Assembly: GCF_033842475.1 (NCBI RefSeq)
Contig: NZ_JAWXYB010000018.1
Span: 2,401,501-2,465,500, forward strand
From: Acidiphilium acidophilum
GTDB lineage: Bacteria; Pseudomonadota; Alphaproteobacteria; Acetobacterales; Acetobacteraceae
Direction: 5' to 3'
DNA: 64,000 nucleotides
This document shows positions 8,670 through 19,123 of this stretch, piece by piece. A program made the position numbers and the translations under genes. The notes beneath the pieces were generated by a model. The model was given only the letters and a program-made list of their open reading frames with translations. It ran no database searches and had not been told where the DNA came from. Position 1 is the stretch's first letter; every line of letters begins with the position of its first letter.

Positions 8670-8720
8670 CTGCTACTTTCTTGTGGGCGGGACACGCGGC
8701 TGCGGCACGACGTGCGCCGC

Positions 8721-9203
8721 TCAGGCGTCCGGCGTCCAGGGTTCATAGTCTGCGGAGACACCGGCCCGCTGCCCGCCGAGATAATCATGCCCGCGCGGAC
8801 GGTAAGCCCAAGGTGTCCCGGTCAGGTTCGGTTGATGCGGGCGCTGCCAGTCGCGCCGGCCCGCCTCCGACAACGGTGCGTCGGTGGTGAAGTGAAGCCA
8901 CGCATGCCATTCGGGCGGCACCAGCGACGCCTCGCGCGCCCCGCCGGCATACATCACCCACCGCCGCGCCCGGCCATCCGGCCGTGTGGCATGGCGTTCC
9001 TCGAAATACTGATTGCCCACCCCGTCCCGCCCAACCGCCCCGCCATGCCGCCACGTGTTCAGCACAAGACCGGGATTCGCCAGCAACGCCCGCCACCCAC
9101 CCAGCGACGCGAGGCTCGGCGCCTCATGCACGCCCGGTGATCGGGCTTTCCTGCCGTGCCGCCGGCTCCGAAGCGACGGCATTTTGGGGTCGAAAGACTT
9201 CAT
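8721..9203 (-). CDS. NADH:ubiquinone oxidoreductase accessory subunit NDUFA12-like
   Basis: 160 aa from the ATG at 9203. The core GVGNQYFEERH, RRWVMYAG and PPEWHAWLH is the signature of the NDUFA12/B17.2 family, an accessory subunit of complex I shared by alphaproteobacteria and mitochondria. The N-terminal 40 residues are basic and poorly conserved, so the true start may be the ATG at 9182 or later. It lies 51 bp upstream of mlaD in the same direction and is probably co-transcribed. Confidence 0.88.
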   Translation of the reverse strand: MKSFDPKMPSLRSRRHGRKARSPGVHEAPSLASLGGWRALLANPGLVLNTWRHGGAVGRDGVGNQYFEERHATRPDGRARRWVMYAGGAREASLVPPEWHAWLHFTTDAPLSEAGRRDWQRPHQPNLTGTPWAYRPRGHDYLGGQRAGVSADYEPWTPDA

Positions 9204-9268
9204 GAATGTCTTTATATAGGAACGGTCGGGATCGGTCCATCCATGTCGCGTCGCAGCACGAAGCCGGG

Positions 9269-9320
9269 TTATCCACAATATTTTGTGGTGCGCTCCCCGC
9301 TTATCCACAACATGCCGCAA
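9269..9320 (+). promoter_or_regulatory. Putative NrdR operator pair overlapping two DnaA boxes
   Basis: TTATCCACA, the DnaA consensus, occurs exactly at 9269-9277 and 9301-9309. The first overlaps the 16-bp near-palindrome CCACAATATTTTGTGG (9273-9288), which fits the NrdR box at nearly all conserved positions. A degenerate second box, CCACAACATGCCGCAA (9305-9320), begins exactly 32 bp later, the spacing expected of paired NrdR boxes. The pair lies 44-91 bp before the ribonucleotide-reductase-like gene. Operator function is inferred from sequence alone. Confidence 0.6.
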
Positions 9321-9363
9321 ATCCGATCTGGAACCAGCGGTCGAAACAGGTTAGAGTTACGTT

Positions 9364-10878
9364 ATGTTCAAAGATCGCACAGCCTCCGGTCGCCCCCCTG
9401 TCCCATCGGCATGGCGCGGCGTTCGCCTGCGTCGTCTCGAAATCGGGGCCGACCCCGATCATCCCGCCGAACCGGTCATTATCCCCGCCGCCTGGCCGGA
9501 CCAGTCCGCCGCCGGCCTGGTCGCCCTGCGCCGCTCGCCCCGCGCGATCACCGCCGCCGAAGCCGCCGCCGCCTGGATCGACCCGATCGCCGCGACCATG
9601 ACAGACAATGAGCCGATCGGCCCCGCCCTGCACGACCTCCTGATCAGCCGGCGCGCCGCACCCTCCCCCGGCCTGTGGCATGGCCAGCCGGAAGCAATCC
9701 CGGGCTTCGTGTTCAATCTGCCAATGTTTCTCGATGAGACGGCAGGATTCGACATCGAGGGATTCACCCGCGCGATCGAACTCGCGGTCACGGCGCTCAG
9801 CCATGCCAACCCCACCGCCCAGCGTCTCGCGCTCGGCATGGCCGATCTGGCGCTGTTGCTCGCGCGCCTCGATCTCGATTACGCAAGCGAGGCCGCCCGC
9901 GCCGTCGCGGCCACCCTGGCCGGCCTGCTTGCCGCCCACGCCGATATCGCATCGGCTGGCCTGCTCGCCCGCGGCATCGCCCCCGGCACCCCGATCACCG
10001 GCGCCCCGCTGCCCGCACGCTGCGCGATCGCAGGCCTCACCCAGGCCGCAACCGCCGCCCAGACGCAGGTAGCCCGTCTCGCGCTGCGCCAGCATCGCAG
10101 CCTCACCGGCATCATGCCCCCCGGCCCGGTCGAAGCCCTGCTCGGCGTCGAGACCATCGGCATCGCCGCCCCGCTCTCGGCCCTTTCCGGTGACGGATCG
10201 CTCGCGTTCTGGGCATGCGCACGTCTCGCCGCGAAAGGCTGCCCCGCCGAATCCGCCCTCGCCGCCACCCTCGCCGGCAGCGACCCGTTCGGCGTCCCCG
10301 ACCGCGCTGCGTCGCAGACCATGCACGCCGCCGTCGCCCCGTTCTGCGCCCTCTTGCCGGAACTGCCGACCACCCTGCCCCAGCGCGCCGCCCAGCCCGG
10401 CATCGGGCGCGACAAACTACCCACCCGCCGGGGCGGCTACACCCAGAAAATCGCCATCGGCGGTCACAAACTCTATCTGCGCACCGGCGAATACCCCGAT
10501 GGCCGGCTTGGCGAAATCGCCGTCACCCTCCCCCGCGAATCCGCCGCATTCCGGGGCATGGCAGAAGCCTTCGCCAGCGCCGTCAGCCTCGGCCTGCAGC
10601 ATGGCGTCCCCCTCGAAGACTTCGTCGACGAATTCGCCTTCACCCGGTTCGGCGTTTCCGGCCCGGTCGAGGGCGATTCCGCCATCACCCAGGCCAGTTC
10701 CCTGCTCGACTACATCTTCCGCCACCTCGCAACCAATTATCTCGGCCGTCACGATCTGTCCGGCGCGGCCGAGGACCTGCCCGACACACCCGCGCCGCCG
10801 CCGCGTCTGCCGCTGGACCTGCCGGAATCCGAAATGCGCCCCCGGCGCCAGCGCCCCGCCCTCAAGCTGGTGAGCTGA
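9364..10878 (+). CDS. Degenerate class II ribonucleotide reductase relative (TSCPD domain protein)
   Basis: 504 aa. Residues 350-470 match the C-terminal part of adenosylcobalamin-dependent ribonucleotide reductase ([61 protein letters not shown]). The middle is a faded version of the reductase core ([18 protein letters not shown] aligns with the NrdJ barrel; [19 protein letters not shown] resembles the LGYANLGALLM segment). The N-terminal ATP-cone, the NPCSEY-type motif and the usual catalytic cysteines are not visible. It is about half the length of NrdJ. It probably cannot reduce ribonucleotides itself; regulation by NrdR/DnaA sites is suggested upstream. Confidence 0.75.
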   Translation: MFKDRTASGRPPVPSAWRGVRLRRLEIGADPDHPAEPVIIPAAWPDQSAAGLVALRRSPRAITAAEAAAAWIDPIAATMTDNEPIGPALHDLLISRRAAPSPGLWHGQPEAIPGFVFNLPMFLDETAGFDIEGFTRAIELAVTALSHANPTAQRLALGMADLALLLARLDLDYASEAARAVAATLAGLLAAHADIASAGLLARGIAPGTPITGAPLPARCAIAGLTQAATAAQTQVARLALRQHRSLTGIMPPGPVEALLGVETIGIAAPLSALSGDGSLAFWACARLAAKGCPAESALAATLAGSDPFGVPDRAASQTMHAAVAPFCALLPELPTTLPQRAAQPGIGRDKLPTRRGGYTQKIAIGGHKLYLRTGEYPDGRLGEIAVTLPRESAAFRGMAEAFASAVSLGLQHGVPLEDFVDEFAFTRFGVSGPVEGDSAITQASSLLDYIFRHLATNYLGRHDLSGAAEDLPDTPAPPPRLPLDLPESEMRPRRQRPALKLVS

Positions 10879-10880
10879 TC

Positions 10881-11342
10881 ATGAGCATCACCGCCCGCCT
10901 GACCGAACTCGGCATCGTCCTGCCGACACCGGCAAGGGCGGTCGCCAACTACGTTCCGGTGGTGATCGCCGCCGGCGTCGCCATCGTCAGCGGCCAGTTG
11001 CCGCTCCACGCCGGCGCCCTCATCGCCACCGGCAAGCTCGGCGATACCGTGGATGACGCAACCGGCATCCGCGCCGCCCGCGCCTGCTTCATCAACATCC
11101 TCGCCCAGCTCGATGCCGAACTGATCGACGGTCTCGCCTCGGTCGCCCGGGTCGTCCGCCTCGGCGGCTTCATCGCCGCCACTCCCGGCTACACCGGCCA
11201 CGCCAAAATCATGAACGGCGCGTCGGACCTCGCGGTGGATGTCTTCGGCGAGGCCGGCCGTCACGCCCGCTCGACCATCGGCGTCGCGTCCCTGCCGCTT
11301 GATGCCCCGGTCGAGGTCGAAGGGATGTTCCTGCTGCGCTGA
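10881..11342 (+). CDS. RidA (YjgF/YER057c/UK114) family protein
   Basis: 153 aa, the longer RidA subtype. Segments VVIAAGVAIVSGQLP, GDTVDDATGIRAARACFINIL and FGEAGRHARSTIGVASLPLDAPVEVE are diagnostic. RidA proteins hydrolyse reactive enamine/imine intermediates from PLP enzymes; this subtype's substrate is less clear. It begins 2 bp after the reductase-like gene, so the two form an operon, with enolase 69 bp further on. Confidence 0.9.
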   Translation: MSITARLTELGIVLPTPARAVANYVPVVIAAGVAIVSGQLPLHAGALIATGKLGDTVDDATGIRAARACFINILAQLDAELIDGLASVARVVRLGGFIAATPGYTGHAKIMNGASDLAVDVFGEAGRHARSTIGVASLPLDAPVEVEGMFLLR

Positions 11343-12689
<1,347 letters not shown>

Positions 12690-12702
12690 GCACATGCGAT
12701 CA

Positions 12703-12733
12703 ACGGGGGCCGATGAGCAGGGTCGGCCCCCGT
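12703..12733 (+). terminator. Perfect 11-bp hairpin after enolase
   Basis: ACGGGGGCCGA (12703-12713) and TCGGCCCCCGT (12723-12733) pair perfectly around a 9-base loop, 14 bp after the enolase stop. There is no T run behind it, so it may be a rho-assisted or RNA-stabilising 3' hairpin and not a classical terminator. Confidence 0.5.
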
Positions 12734-12900
12734 CACCGCAAGCCAGAAATTTTATGTCGCCTCCCATTCGATCAGCCTCAACTTATTTCCAATCCGCACC
12801 GATCAAGAAAAAGTGTCCCCTCCTTGGGCGGCTCACCGGTTCCAAACCTTTGACTCTGCCGACATTCCGCCCCTAGCCTCGCTTCCAGCGCATAGGAGGC

Positions 12901-13776
12901 ATGATGTACGACGGCAACACGATCCCTTTCACCACCGTCACGCATCTTACCAAACAATACGGCGCCCGCACCGCGCTGACCGATATCTCCTTCGTCGTCG
13001 GTCCCGGTGAAATCGTCGGCCTTCTCGGTCCCAACGGGGCCGGCAAAACCACATTGATCGGCTGCCTGCTCGGCTTCCTGCTGCCATCATCAGGCAGCGT
13101 TCATCTGTTCGGCGAAAATGCCGCCGAGCTCTCACCCGCCGGTCGCGGTCGCACCGGCTTCGTCCCCCAGACCATGACCGGTTTCGGCTGGTTCAAGGTC
13201 GGTGAACTGATCGCCTATCTCGGTAAATTCTACGCCACCGATCCCGGACTCCCACCCGCCTGGCTGCTGGACTGGGCCGATCTCGACATGAAGGCCCGGG
13301 TCAAATCCCTCTCCGGAGGCCAGAAACAGCGCCTCGCCATCGTCCTCGCCATGCGCCACGGCCCCGACCTTCTGATCCTCGACGAACCCGTGGCCAGCCT
13401 CGACCCGCAGGCCCGGCGCGACTTCATGGCCCTGCTGGTGACATTCTGCGCGCAGGAGGGCCGCAGCGCGATCATTTCCTCCCACATCCTCTCGGATCTC
13501 GAAAAAATCGCCACCCGCGCGATCTTCATGCGCCACGGTCGCCTCATCCACGACACGCCGATGAGCCGCTTCCGCAGCTCCGCCCGCTGGATCACCGCCC
13601 CGCGCGACGCCCTGCCCGAAACCCTCGCCTGCCTCGCCGAAGACCGCGCGACCGGCGCCCTGCTGGTCGATGGCTGGGATGACCATCACGCCACCCTCCT
13701 CACCGCCACCCTCGGCACCACGCCCGAAATCCGCATCCCCGATCTCGAAACCGCCTTCCTGGAAATGACAAGGTGA
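12901..13776 (+). CDS. ABC transporter ATP-binding protein
   Basis: 291 aa (ATG at 12901 or 12904). Complete nucleotide-binding domain: Walker A GPNGAGKTT, Q-loop at FVPQ, signature LSGGQKQ, Walker B LLILDEP, and H-loop SSHIL, followed by about 70 residues of C-terminal tail. It resembles the YtrB/CcmA-type exporters that pair with a polytopic permease. The stop overlaps the GTG start of the next gene by 4 bp, so that membrane protein is its likely partner. Substrate unknown. Confidence 0.9.
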   Translation: MMYDGNTIPFTTVTHLTKQYGARTALTDISFVVGPGEIVGLLGPNGAGKTTLIGCLLGFLLPSSGSVHLFGENAAELSPAGRGRTGFVPQTMTGFGWFKVGELIAYLGKFYATDPGLPPAWLLDWADLDMKARVKSLSGGQKQRLAIVLAMRHGPDLLILDEPVASLDPQARRDFMALLVTFCAQEGRSAIISSHILSDLEKIATRAIFMRHGRLIHDTPMSRFRSSARWITAPRDALPETLACLAEDRATGALLVDGWDDHHATLLTATLGTTPEIRIPDLETAFLEMTR

Positions 13777-15209
13777 GCCACAGCCCCCGCCTCATCCGCG
13801 CCGCCCTGCGCAACTACGCCTCGGCGGTCTTCATCCGCGAAAATCCCATGCTGATATCGGCCGTGTTCATGACGGTCGCAGCCACGGCGGCCTTCGAAAA
13901 GGCCTCGCGCATCGCGGCGCATGGCGGCGCCACCGCCTTGTTTGCCCACCGCACCGCCTTCGTGTTTTTCTGGTGGTATGTCGCGTTCTATCTCCCCGCC
14001 TGCCTGATGTTCCATTATTGGCGGCAGGTGCGCTCCAACCTCGCCGTCTCGATACCGCATCTCAAAGACACCGAGTTCACCGCGCTCGTGCTTCTTCTCG
14101 TGCCGGTCTGCATCGCATTCGCAGCCCCCCTGATCCTGCTCCACGCCCCCGTTTGGGGTGCCATCGCCCTTGCCACGGTAGCCATGGCGGGCGGCAGCGT
14201 AATGAGCTTCGGTGTTCCGAACGGGCAGTCCCGAAAGGTGGCTCTGTCCAAGGCAGTTCTCTTTCTCCCCCTCATGCTGGCCGGTTCCCAACCGCAATAC
14301 CTCAGGCTCATCCTGTTCGCCGCCCCGCTTCCAGCGAGCGTGATCACACTCGCCGCCGCCGCGTTCATCGTGTCAGGATTGCGGTTCTACCCGGCCCGCG
14401 CCGCCGAAGAAGCCGAGCGCGCCGAACATCGCGCCGATTTGGCCGCTGCCCGGCCTCGTCGCACCAGCCCGATCGTCACCCTGTTCGACGTGATCTTCCG
14501 CGTCATCACCTGGAAACCCGCCTTCATGGCCGACCGACCGATGCCGGGCACGCTCGGCGTCCGATCGGGTCCGATCGGCACTGTTCTGGTCCAGGGCCTC
14601 CAGATGGCGCTATTCCTGTTCTACATGCCCGCCTTCGCCTGGGTTCAGGGCCATGACTTCATGAAGGCCCTCATCCAGATCGCTCCGCAATCCCTCGGCT
14701 TCTTCGGGGCCATCACCATCTTCGGCTCCGGCCAATGGCTGCTCGACCGCTCGGACTGGCCGCCCCTGTTCATGGCCGGGCGCTACGGCGGCAGAAGCGG
14801 CTTTTCGCAGGCGATGGCGAACGCCTTTCGCATGAGAGCGATCGAACTCGCCCTCATCGATGCCCTCCTGCTCACCGGTGCCGCCCTCGCTCTCGGCATC
14901 ATCGATCCCCCGGATGCGATACCAACGGCCCTGTCCAGTTTCGCCCTGATCTTCGGCACGAGCTACGGCGCGAGCCTGCCCCTGCTCTGGCACGAAATCG
15001 GCGGCCGGGGCTTCACCATGGCACTCGCTCTCGCCGGTGGATTGGGCACGATGGAGATACTCGGCACCGGCCTCCTGCACCACAGCCCCAGGCTCTGGGC
15101 GATCGCCGCCACGATCATGATATTCGCCTGCGGCCTCGCCATGTCCCGCATCGCTCCCCGGCGCCTCACGACCATGGACTGGCCGATCGAAAGCCCCTCG
15201 CCCGCATAA
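13773..15209 (+). CDS. ABC transporter permease (multi-spanning membrane protein)
   Basis: 478 aa from a GTG overlapping the ATPase stop. About ten hydrophobic segments are visible (for example FVFFWWYVAFYLPACLMF, FTALVLLLVPVCIAFAAPL, ALVLQ-type stretches and ALALAGGLGTMEILGTGLL) with a charged cytosolic stretch near residues 210-245 (RAAEEAERAEHRADL). I do not recognise a specific family; function as the membrane half of an exporter is inferred from coupling to the ATPase. Confidence 0.75.
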   Translation: MSHSPRLIRAALRNYASAVFIRENPMLISAVFMTVAATAAFEKASRIAAHGGATALFAHRTAFVFFWWYVAFYLPACLMFHYWRQVRSNLAVSIPHLKDTEFTALVLLLVPVCIAFAAPLILLHAPVWGAIALATVAMAGGSVMSFGVPNGQSRKVALSKAVLFLPLMLAGSQPQYLRLILFAAPLPASVITLAAAAFIVSGLRFYPARAAEEAERAEHRADLAAARPRRTSPIVTLFDVIFRVITWKPAFMADRPMPGTLGVRSGPIGTVLVQGLQMALFLFYMPAFAWVQGHDFMKALIQIAPQSLGFFGAITIFGSGQWLLDRSDWPPLFMAGRYGGRSGFSQAMANAFRMRAIELALIDALLLTGAALALGIIDPPDAIPTALSSFALIFGTSYGASLPLLWHEIGGRGFTMALALAGGLGTMEILGTGLLHHSPRLWAIAATIMIFACGLAMSRIAPRRLTTMDWPIESPSPA

Positions 15210-15273
15210 CGCCGCCTCTGGCGTCCCCGCGCCGGTTCGGGCACGATAGCGCCGAATTTCGGGGGAAGATTCC

Positions 15274-17346
15274 ATGCGACGCGCTCACGCCATCAAAACC
15301 GGCCTCATCGGTCTGGCCGCCCTGTCACTGAGCGGTCCCGCCCTCGCCGCCGGTCTCATCCGCGCCCCCGCCGTGCCGCAGCCCACCGCCCCCGGCGATC
15401 TGGTCGGCATCGTCCTCGAAAACACCCTCACCCGTGCCGAGCCGCCGCGCTACATCACGTTCGGCACCGCCTTCGCTCCGGGGCAACTCCCCCAGGGCGA
15501 GGGCATCGCGGCGATCGTCGGCGGCAGGACCGAACCCGCCCAGATCGACGTCAAAAACCGCTACCCGGACGGTTCGGCCCTGTTCGGCATCGTCACCCTG
15601 CGCACCCCGTCGATCGCCAGCGGTGCCGATGCCGCCGTCATGCTCCGCAAGGCCGCCCTGACCCCCGGCGCCATCGCCATCCTCCCCGCCCTGCAGAAAC
15701 ACGACATCACCATCACGCTCGCCCTGACCAACCCCGGCATGCCGACCAGCTATGTCACCGTCGATGCCGCCAAACTCCTCGCCAGCGCCCGGTCCGCCGA
15801 CCGGACGAGCCCATGGCTCACCGGCGACCTCGTCTCCGAAACCCGCGTCTCGCAACATATCCGCGGCTCGCTCCGCCTGGTGCTGGACATCCGCGCCTAC
15901 GCCAGCGGCACGATCGCCGCCGATGTGCAACTCGACAACGACATCGCGATGAGCCCGAAGGGGGGTGCCGAAACCTACGGCATCACGATCGCCCAGAACG
16001 GCAAACCGGTCTTCGCGGTGCCCCGCATCCACCAATTCCAGTATCAGGACTGGCACACCATCATCCGCTCCGGGGGCCGGGTGCCGATCAACGTGGTCCA
16101 CGACATCGCCGCAATGGAACGCACCGGCATCATCCCCGCCTACGATCTCGGCATCGGCATCCCCCGCGCCGACCTCCTCCGCGAACTCAAGGACGTCAGC
16201 GCCCCCGGCTGGGATGCCCCGCTCGCGGTCAATGGCGTCACCCAATACATGCCGATGGTCGGTGGCCGTGGCAGTATCGGCCCGACCACCGCCGCCAACG
16301 CGGTCTGGCTGATCACCCAGAATCCGGTCGCCGCCGAATACGCCATCGGTCAGGCGGATGCCTCAGGCGCAGTCCCCTGGCATTTCGTCGACGAAAAAAC
16401 CGGCGCTTTCGTCACCACCGCCGATTACCCCAATCTCTGGACCGACGGTCGCGGCGGCCCGCATTCCTACACCACCGGCCTCACCCAGCAGGTCGACCCC
16501 AAAACCGGCTGGCACCCCGATGTCGCCCACGAACCCGACCTCGCCTTCATCCCCTATCTCCTCACCGGCCGGCGCTACTATCTCGACCAGCAGAACGCCG
16601 AGGCCGATTACTCCGAAGTCGGCCAATGGCCCGCACCGCAGGCGCGCAACGAAGGCGAAGGCATCATCGTCGGCCCCGGCGAACAGGTCCGCGGCGCTGC
16701 CTGGAGCCTGCGCGAAGTCGCCGACGCCGCCTATATCGACCCCGACGGTTCACCGATGCGCCATTATTTCCAGACCATGATCGCCAACAACATGGCCTAT
16801 CTGAAACGCAACATCCCCGCCTGGACCAAAAAGCAGGGCCAGCCCTATGGTTACATCGTCGGCACCTACGGCAGCGGCACCGTCGCCATGGCGCCCTGGC
16901 AGCAGGATTACTTCGCGACCACCATGGCCACCATGGTGCGCGAGCACGTGCATGGGGCCAAAGCCGTAATGCTCTGGGAAAACCACTTCCTCGCCGGCAG
17001 CGTCCTGACCAACACGCCCGGCTACAACCGCCGCAACGGCATCGCCTACAATCTCTTCATCGAAAATCCGAAGACCAAACAGCCCGTCACCACCTGGGCC
17101 GCCCTCGATCAGGCCACCCGCGAGGGCGGCCAATCCAACGGCACCGGCTGGGCTCATAGCAACGGCGACTATGGAATGACCCGCATGGCCGCCCTCGCCA
17201 GCGTCTTCAACGCAACCGGTGCCCCCACCGCCCTGCAAGGCTACCAATGGGTGATCCATAGCGGCGCGCCCTACACCAACACCGCCGGCCTCCAATCGAC
17301 CCCGCAATTCTGGATCGTGCCGCTGAGCGGAAGCCAAAAGAAGTAA
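15274..17346 (+). CDS. Large secreted protein, possible polysaccharide-active enzyme
   Basis: 690 aa. A Sec signal peptide (TGLIGLAALSLSGPALA) leads into an N-terminal beta-rich region (residues 30-200; RYITFGTAFAPGQLP and NRYPDGSALFGIVTL resemble the RIFT-type beta domain of exo-acting polysaccharide lyases). A helical region rich in Trp, Tyr and His follows (residues 280-680; SLREVADAAYID, PAWTKKQGQPYGYIVGTYG), compatible with an alpha/alpha barrel. No catalytic motif was identified with certainty, so the enzyme role is tentative. It stands alone, followed 3 bp after its stop by a bimodular repeat. Confidence 0.6.
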   Translation: MRRAHAIKTGLIGLAALSLSGPALAAGLIRAPAVPQPTAPGDLVGIVLENTLTRAEPPRYITFGTAFAPGQLPQGEGIAAIVGGRTEPAQIDVKNRYPDGSALFGIVTLRTPSIASGADAAVMLRKAALTPGAIAILPALQKHDITITLALTNPGMPTSYVTVDAAKLLASARSADRTSPWLTGDLVSETRVSQHIRGSLRLVLDIRAYASGTIAADVQLDNDIAMSPKGGAETYGITIAQNGKPVFAVPRIHQFQYQDWHTIIRSGGRVPINVVHDIAAMERTGIIPAYDLGIGIPRADLLRELKDVSAPGWDAPLAVNGVTQYMPMVGGRGSIGPTTAANAVWLITQNPVAAEYAIGQADASGAVPWHFVDEKTGAFVTTADYPNLWTDGRGGPHSYTTGLTQQVDPKTGWHPDVAHEPDLAFIPYLLTGRRYYLDQQNAEADYSEVGQWPAPQARNEGEGIIVGPGEQVRGAAWSLREVADAAYIDPDGSPMRHYFQTMIANNMAYLKRNIPAWTKKQGQPYGYIVGTYGSGTVAMAPWQQDYFATTMATMVREHVHGAKAVMLWENHFLAGSVLTNTPGYNRRNGIAYNLFIENPKTKQPVTTWAALDQATREGGQSNGTGWAHSNGDYGMTRMAALASVFNATGAPTALQGYQWVIHSGAPYTNTAGLQSTPQFWIVPLSGSQKK

Positions 17347-17349
17347 AGG

Positions 17350-17467
17350 ACTTCTTTTTTTGCAAAAAAAGAAGCAAAAAAACTCTTGTTTATCCTGGCT
17401 CAAGCCTTTCAACCGCCCGTAGCCCAGATCAAAAAAGTTTTTTGCTTCTTTTTTACAAAAAAGAAGT
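17350..17467. repeat. Bimodular inverted-hairpin element, copy 2
   Basis: Left hairpin 17351-17374 (11-bp stem, loop GC), right hairpin 17445-17466, inverted to each other, with CCTGG and GCCCGTAGCCCAG in the core. It fits almost exactly between the stop codons of the secreted protein (3 bp away) and of the convergent S53 peptidase (16 bp away). Confidence 0.92.
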
Positions 17468-17483
17468 CCTCCCTTCCTTTACG

Positions 17484-19034
17484 TCAAGCCACCGGCGTCG
17501 AAGCCGCCGCCTTGAGCGCCGAGAACAATGTCCCGCCCTTCATCACCCCCAGCCCGGTGCAGGCATCCCATCCCGGCCCTGCGCTATACCCGAGCGTCGA
17601 ACCCGCCGGAATATTATTACCCTGGGTGATATCCCGAAACGCCGCCTCATGCGCATAAAGCGCCGGGTTGACGAACCCGAGCCGGCTGCCCCGCGCCGCG
17701 TTCACCAGCGCGAAAAACCCGGCCCATAACGGTGCCACCGCGCTCGTCCCCCCCACCGCGAAGGTCTGGCCATCCACCGTCACCTGATACCCGGTATTCG
17801 GGTCGGCATCCGCCGCCACATCCGGCACCCCGCGCCCGCTCCCGCCGGTGCTGGCATTCACCGGCAGCTTCACCCCGGCCTGAAAGGCGGGTACCGGAAA
17901 CACCGTCGAAATCCCGCCACCCCCACCGCTGGTCCCATTGTTCCACACCGATTCGGCGGTAATCGTCCCCCCCGAAACCGTAATCGCGGTCCCGCCACAG
18001 CCCACAACATGCGGGCTGGATGCCGGAAAATCGACATGCACCGCCCCATCGCTCAACCCGTCGGTCGCAAGGTTATCGCCCGAAGCCACCGTCACGGTCA
18101 CGCCCGCCATCGCCGCATCCTGCAATGCCGAGTTCAACGAATTGCGCCCCTGCGTCGAATAGCTCGACTCGGGCCCGCCCCAGCTGATCGACATCACGGA
18201 TGGCTTGTTGGTGGTATCGGTCGCCGCCGCAGTCACCGCATCGGTAAACCCGGCATCGGTATTCGGCGTGAAATACACCGCCAGCTTCGCCCCCGGCGCA
18301 ATGCCCCCGGCCACCTGAATATCGAGCCCGACCTCGCCATCCGCCGAATCCGGCGTCGTGGGCGCATTGCTCCCGCCATCAACACTCACCGCAACCACCG
18401 TCGGCGGCTTCAACCCCATCGCCGCGAAGGCGGTCGTGATATCGCTCTCATGATACCCGCCCCCCAGCTCGATAATCGCAATGCACTCTCCCGCCCCGTC
18501 CGGCGAGGTCGGAATCCCGTAAAACCCCCCAACCTGGTTCGGCAGATACGTCGCCGAAGCCGCCTGCGCGCTCTTGATCAGCCGCTGCAACCGCGGCTGC
18601 GCCACCGGCCTGGTATCCAGCCCGAGCACCGATTCCACGATCGCCGCAATATCCGATCGCAGCTTCAACGCCCCGGTATACCCGCGAAATTTCGCCTGAT
18701 CGCCGGAAAACCAGTGCAGATCAACCTTGAACGCCGCCTGCATCGCCGAAGCACTGCCCGCCAGCCGCACCAGACGACGGCGCGCATCCGCCTCGATCAC
18801 CTCCAGCCCATGATCGGCGGCAAACGCCTTGATCGTCTCGATATCGTCATGATGCCGCTCCGCCCGATCCGCCAGCACCGCCTCATGCGAGACGAAACGG
18901 CCCGAAACCGGTCGCGGCTTGACATAGACACTAACCTCCACGCGCTCGCCATCCGCCAGCTTCTCGTGGCGATGGGCACGCGCAGGCATCTCGTGGCGGC
19001 TATCCGGAAACTCGACATAATGCTGTTCGGCCAT
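17484..19034 (-). CDS. S53 family serine-carboxyl peptidase (kumamolisin/sedolisin type)
   Basis: 516 aa. An N-terminal activation domain (residues 1-145) is followed by the catalytic domain. The Glu-x3-Asp pair is visible in DGEVGLDIQ (E234, D238), the oxyanion Asp in VASGD (D320) and the nucleophile in GGTSAVAPLW (S431). Calcium-site residues are expected in the C-terminal RDITQGN and GWDACTGLG segments. S53 enzymes work at acid pH outside the cell or in the periplasm. No Sec signal peptide is visible at the N-terminus, as in some kumamolisins. Faces a large secreted protein gene. Confidence 0.93.
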   Translation of the reverse strand: MAEQHYVEFPDSRHEMPARAHRHEKLADGERVEVSVYVKPRPVSGRFVSHEAVLADRAERHHDDIETIKAFAADHGLEVIEADARRRLVRLAGSASAMQAAFKVDLHWFSGDQAKFRGYTGALKLRSDIAAIVESVLGLDTRPVAQPRLQRLIKSAQAASATYLPNQVGGFYGIPTSPDGAGECIAIIELGGGYHESDITTAFAAMGLKPPTVVAVSVDGGSNAPTTPDSADGEVGLDIQVAGGIAPGAKLAVYFTPNTDAGFTDAVTAAATDTTNKPSVMSISWGGPESSYSTQGRNSLNSALQDAAMAGVTVTVASGDNLATDGLSDGAVHVDFPASSPHVVGCGGTAITVSGGTITAESVWNNGTSGGGGGISTVFPVPAFQAGVKLPVNASTGGSGRGVPDVAADADPNTGYQVTVDGQTFAVGGTSAVAPLWAGFFALVNAARGSRLGFVNPALYAHEAAFRDITQGNNIPAGSTLGYSAGPGWDACTGLGVMKGGTLFSALKAAASTPVA

Positions 19035-19123
19035 GGGTCACTCCTGATTGACGGGGCGAACCATGCCGGAAACACCCCCGGGTGGGCAAGCGCAATCCGT
19101 TAGTTTTCCACAAGTTAATGTTT

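Noticed and set aside
9269-9320. Chromosomal replication origin
   Set aside because: Only two DnaA boxes are present, without an array, a long AT-rich unwinding region or typical origin neighbours. A promoter operator explains them better.
9364-10878. Functional full-length class II ribonucleotide reductase
   Set aside because: The protein lacks the N-terminal half and the catalytic motifs; only the C-terminal region is well conserved.
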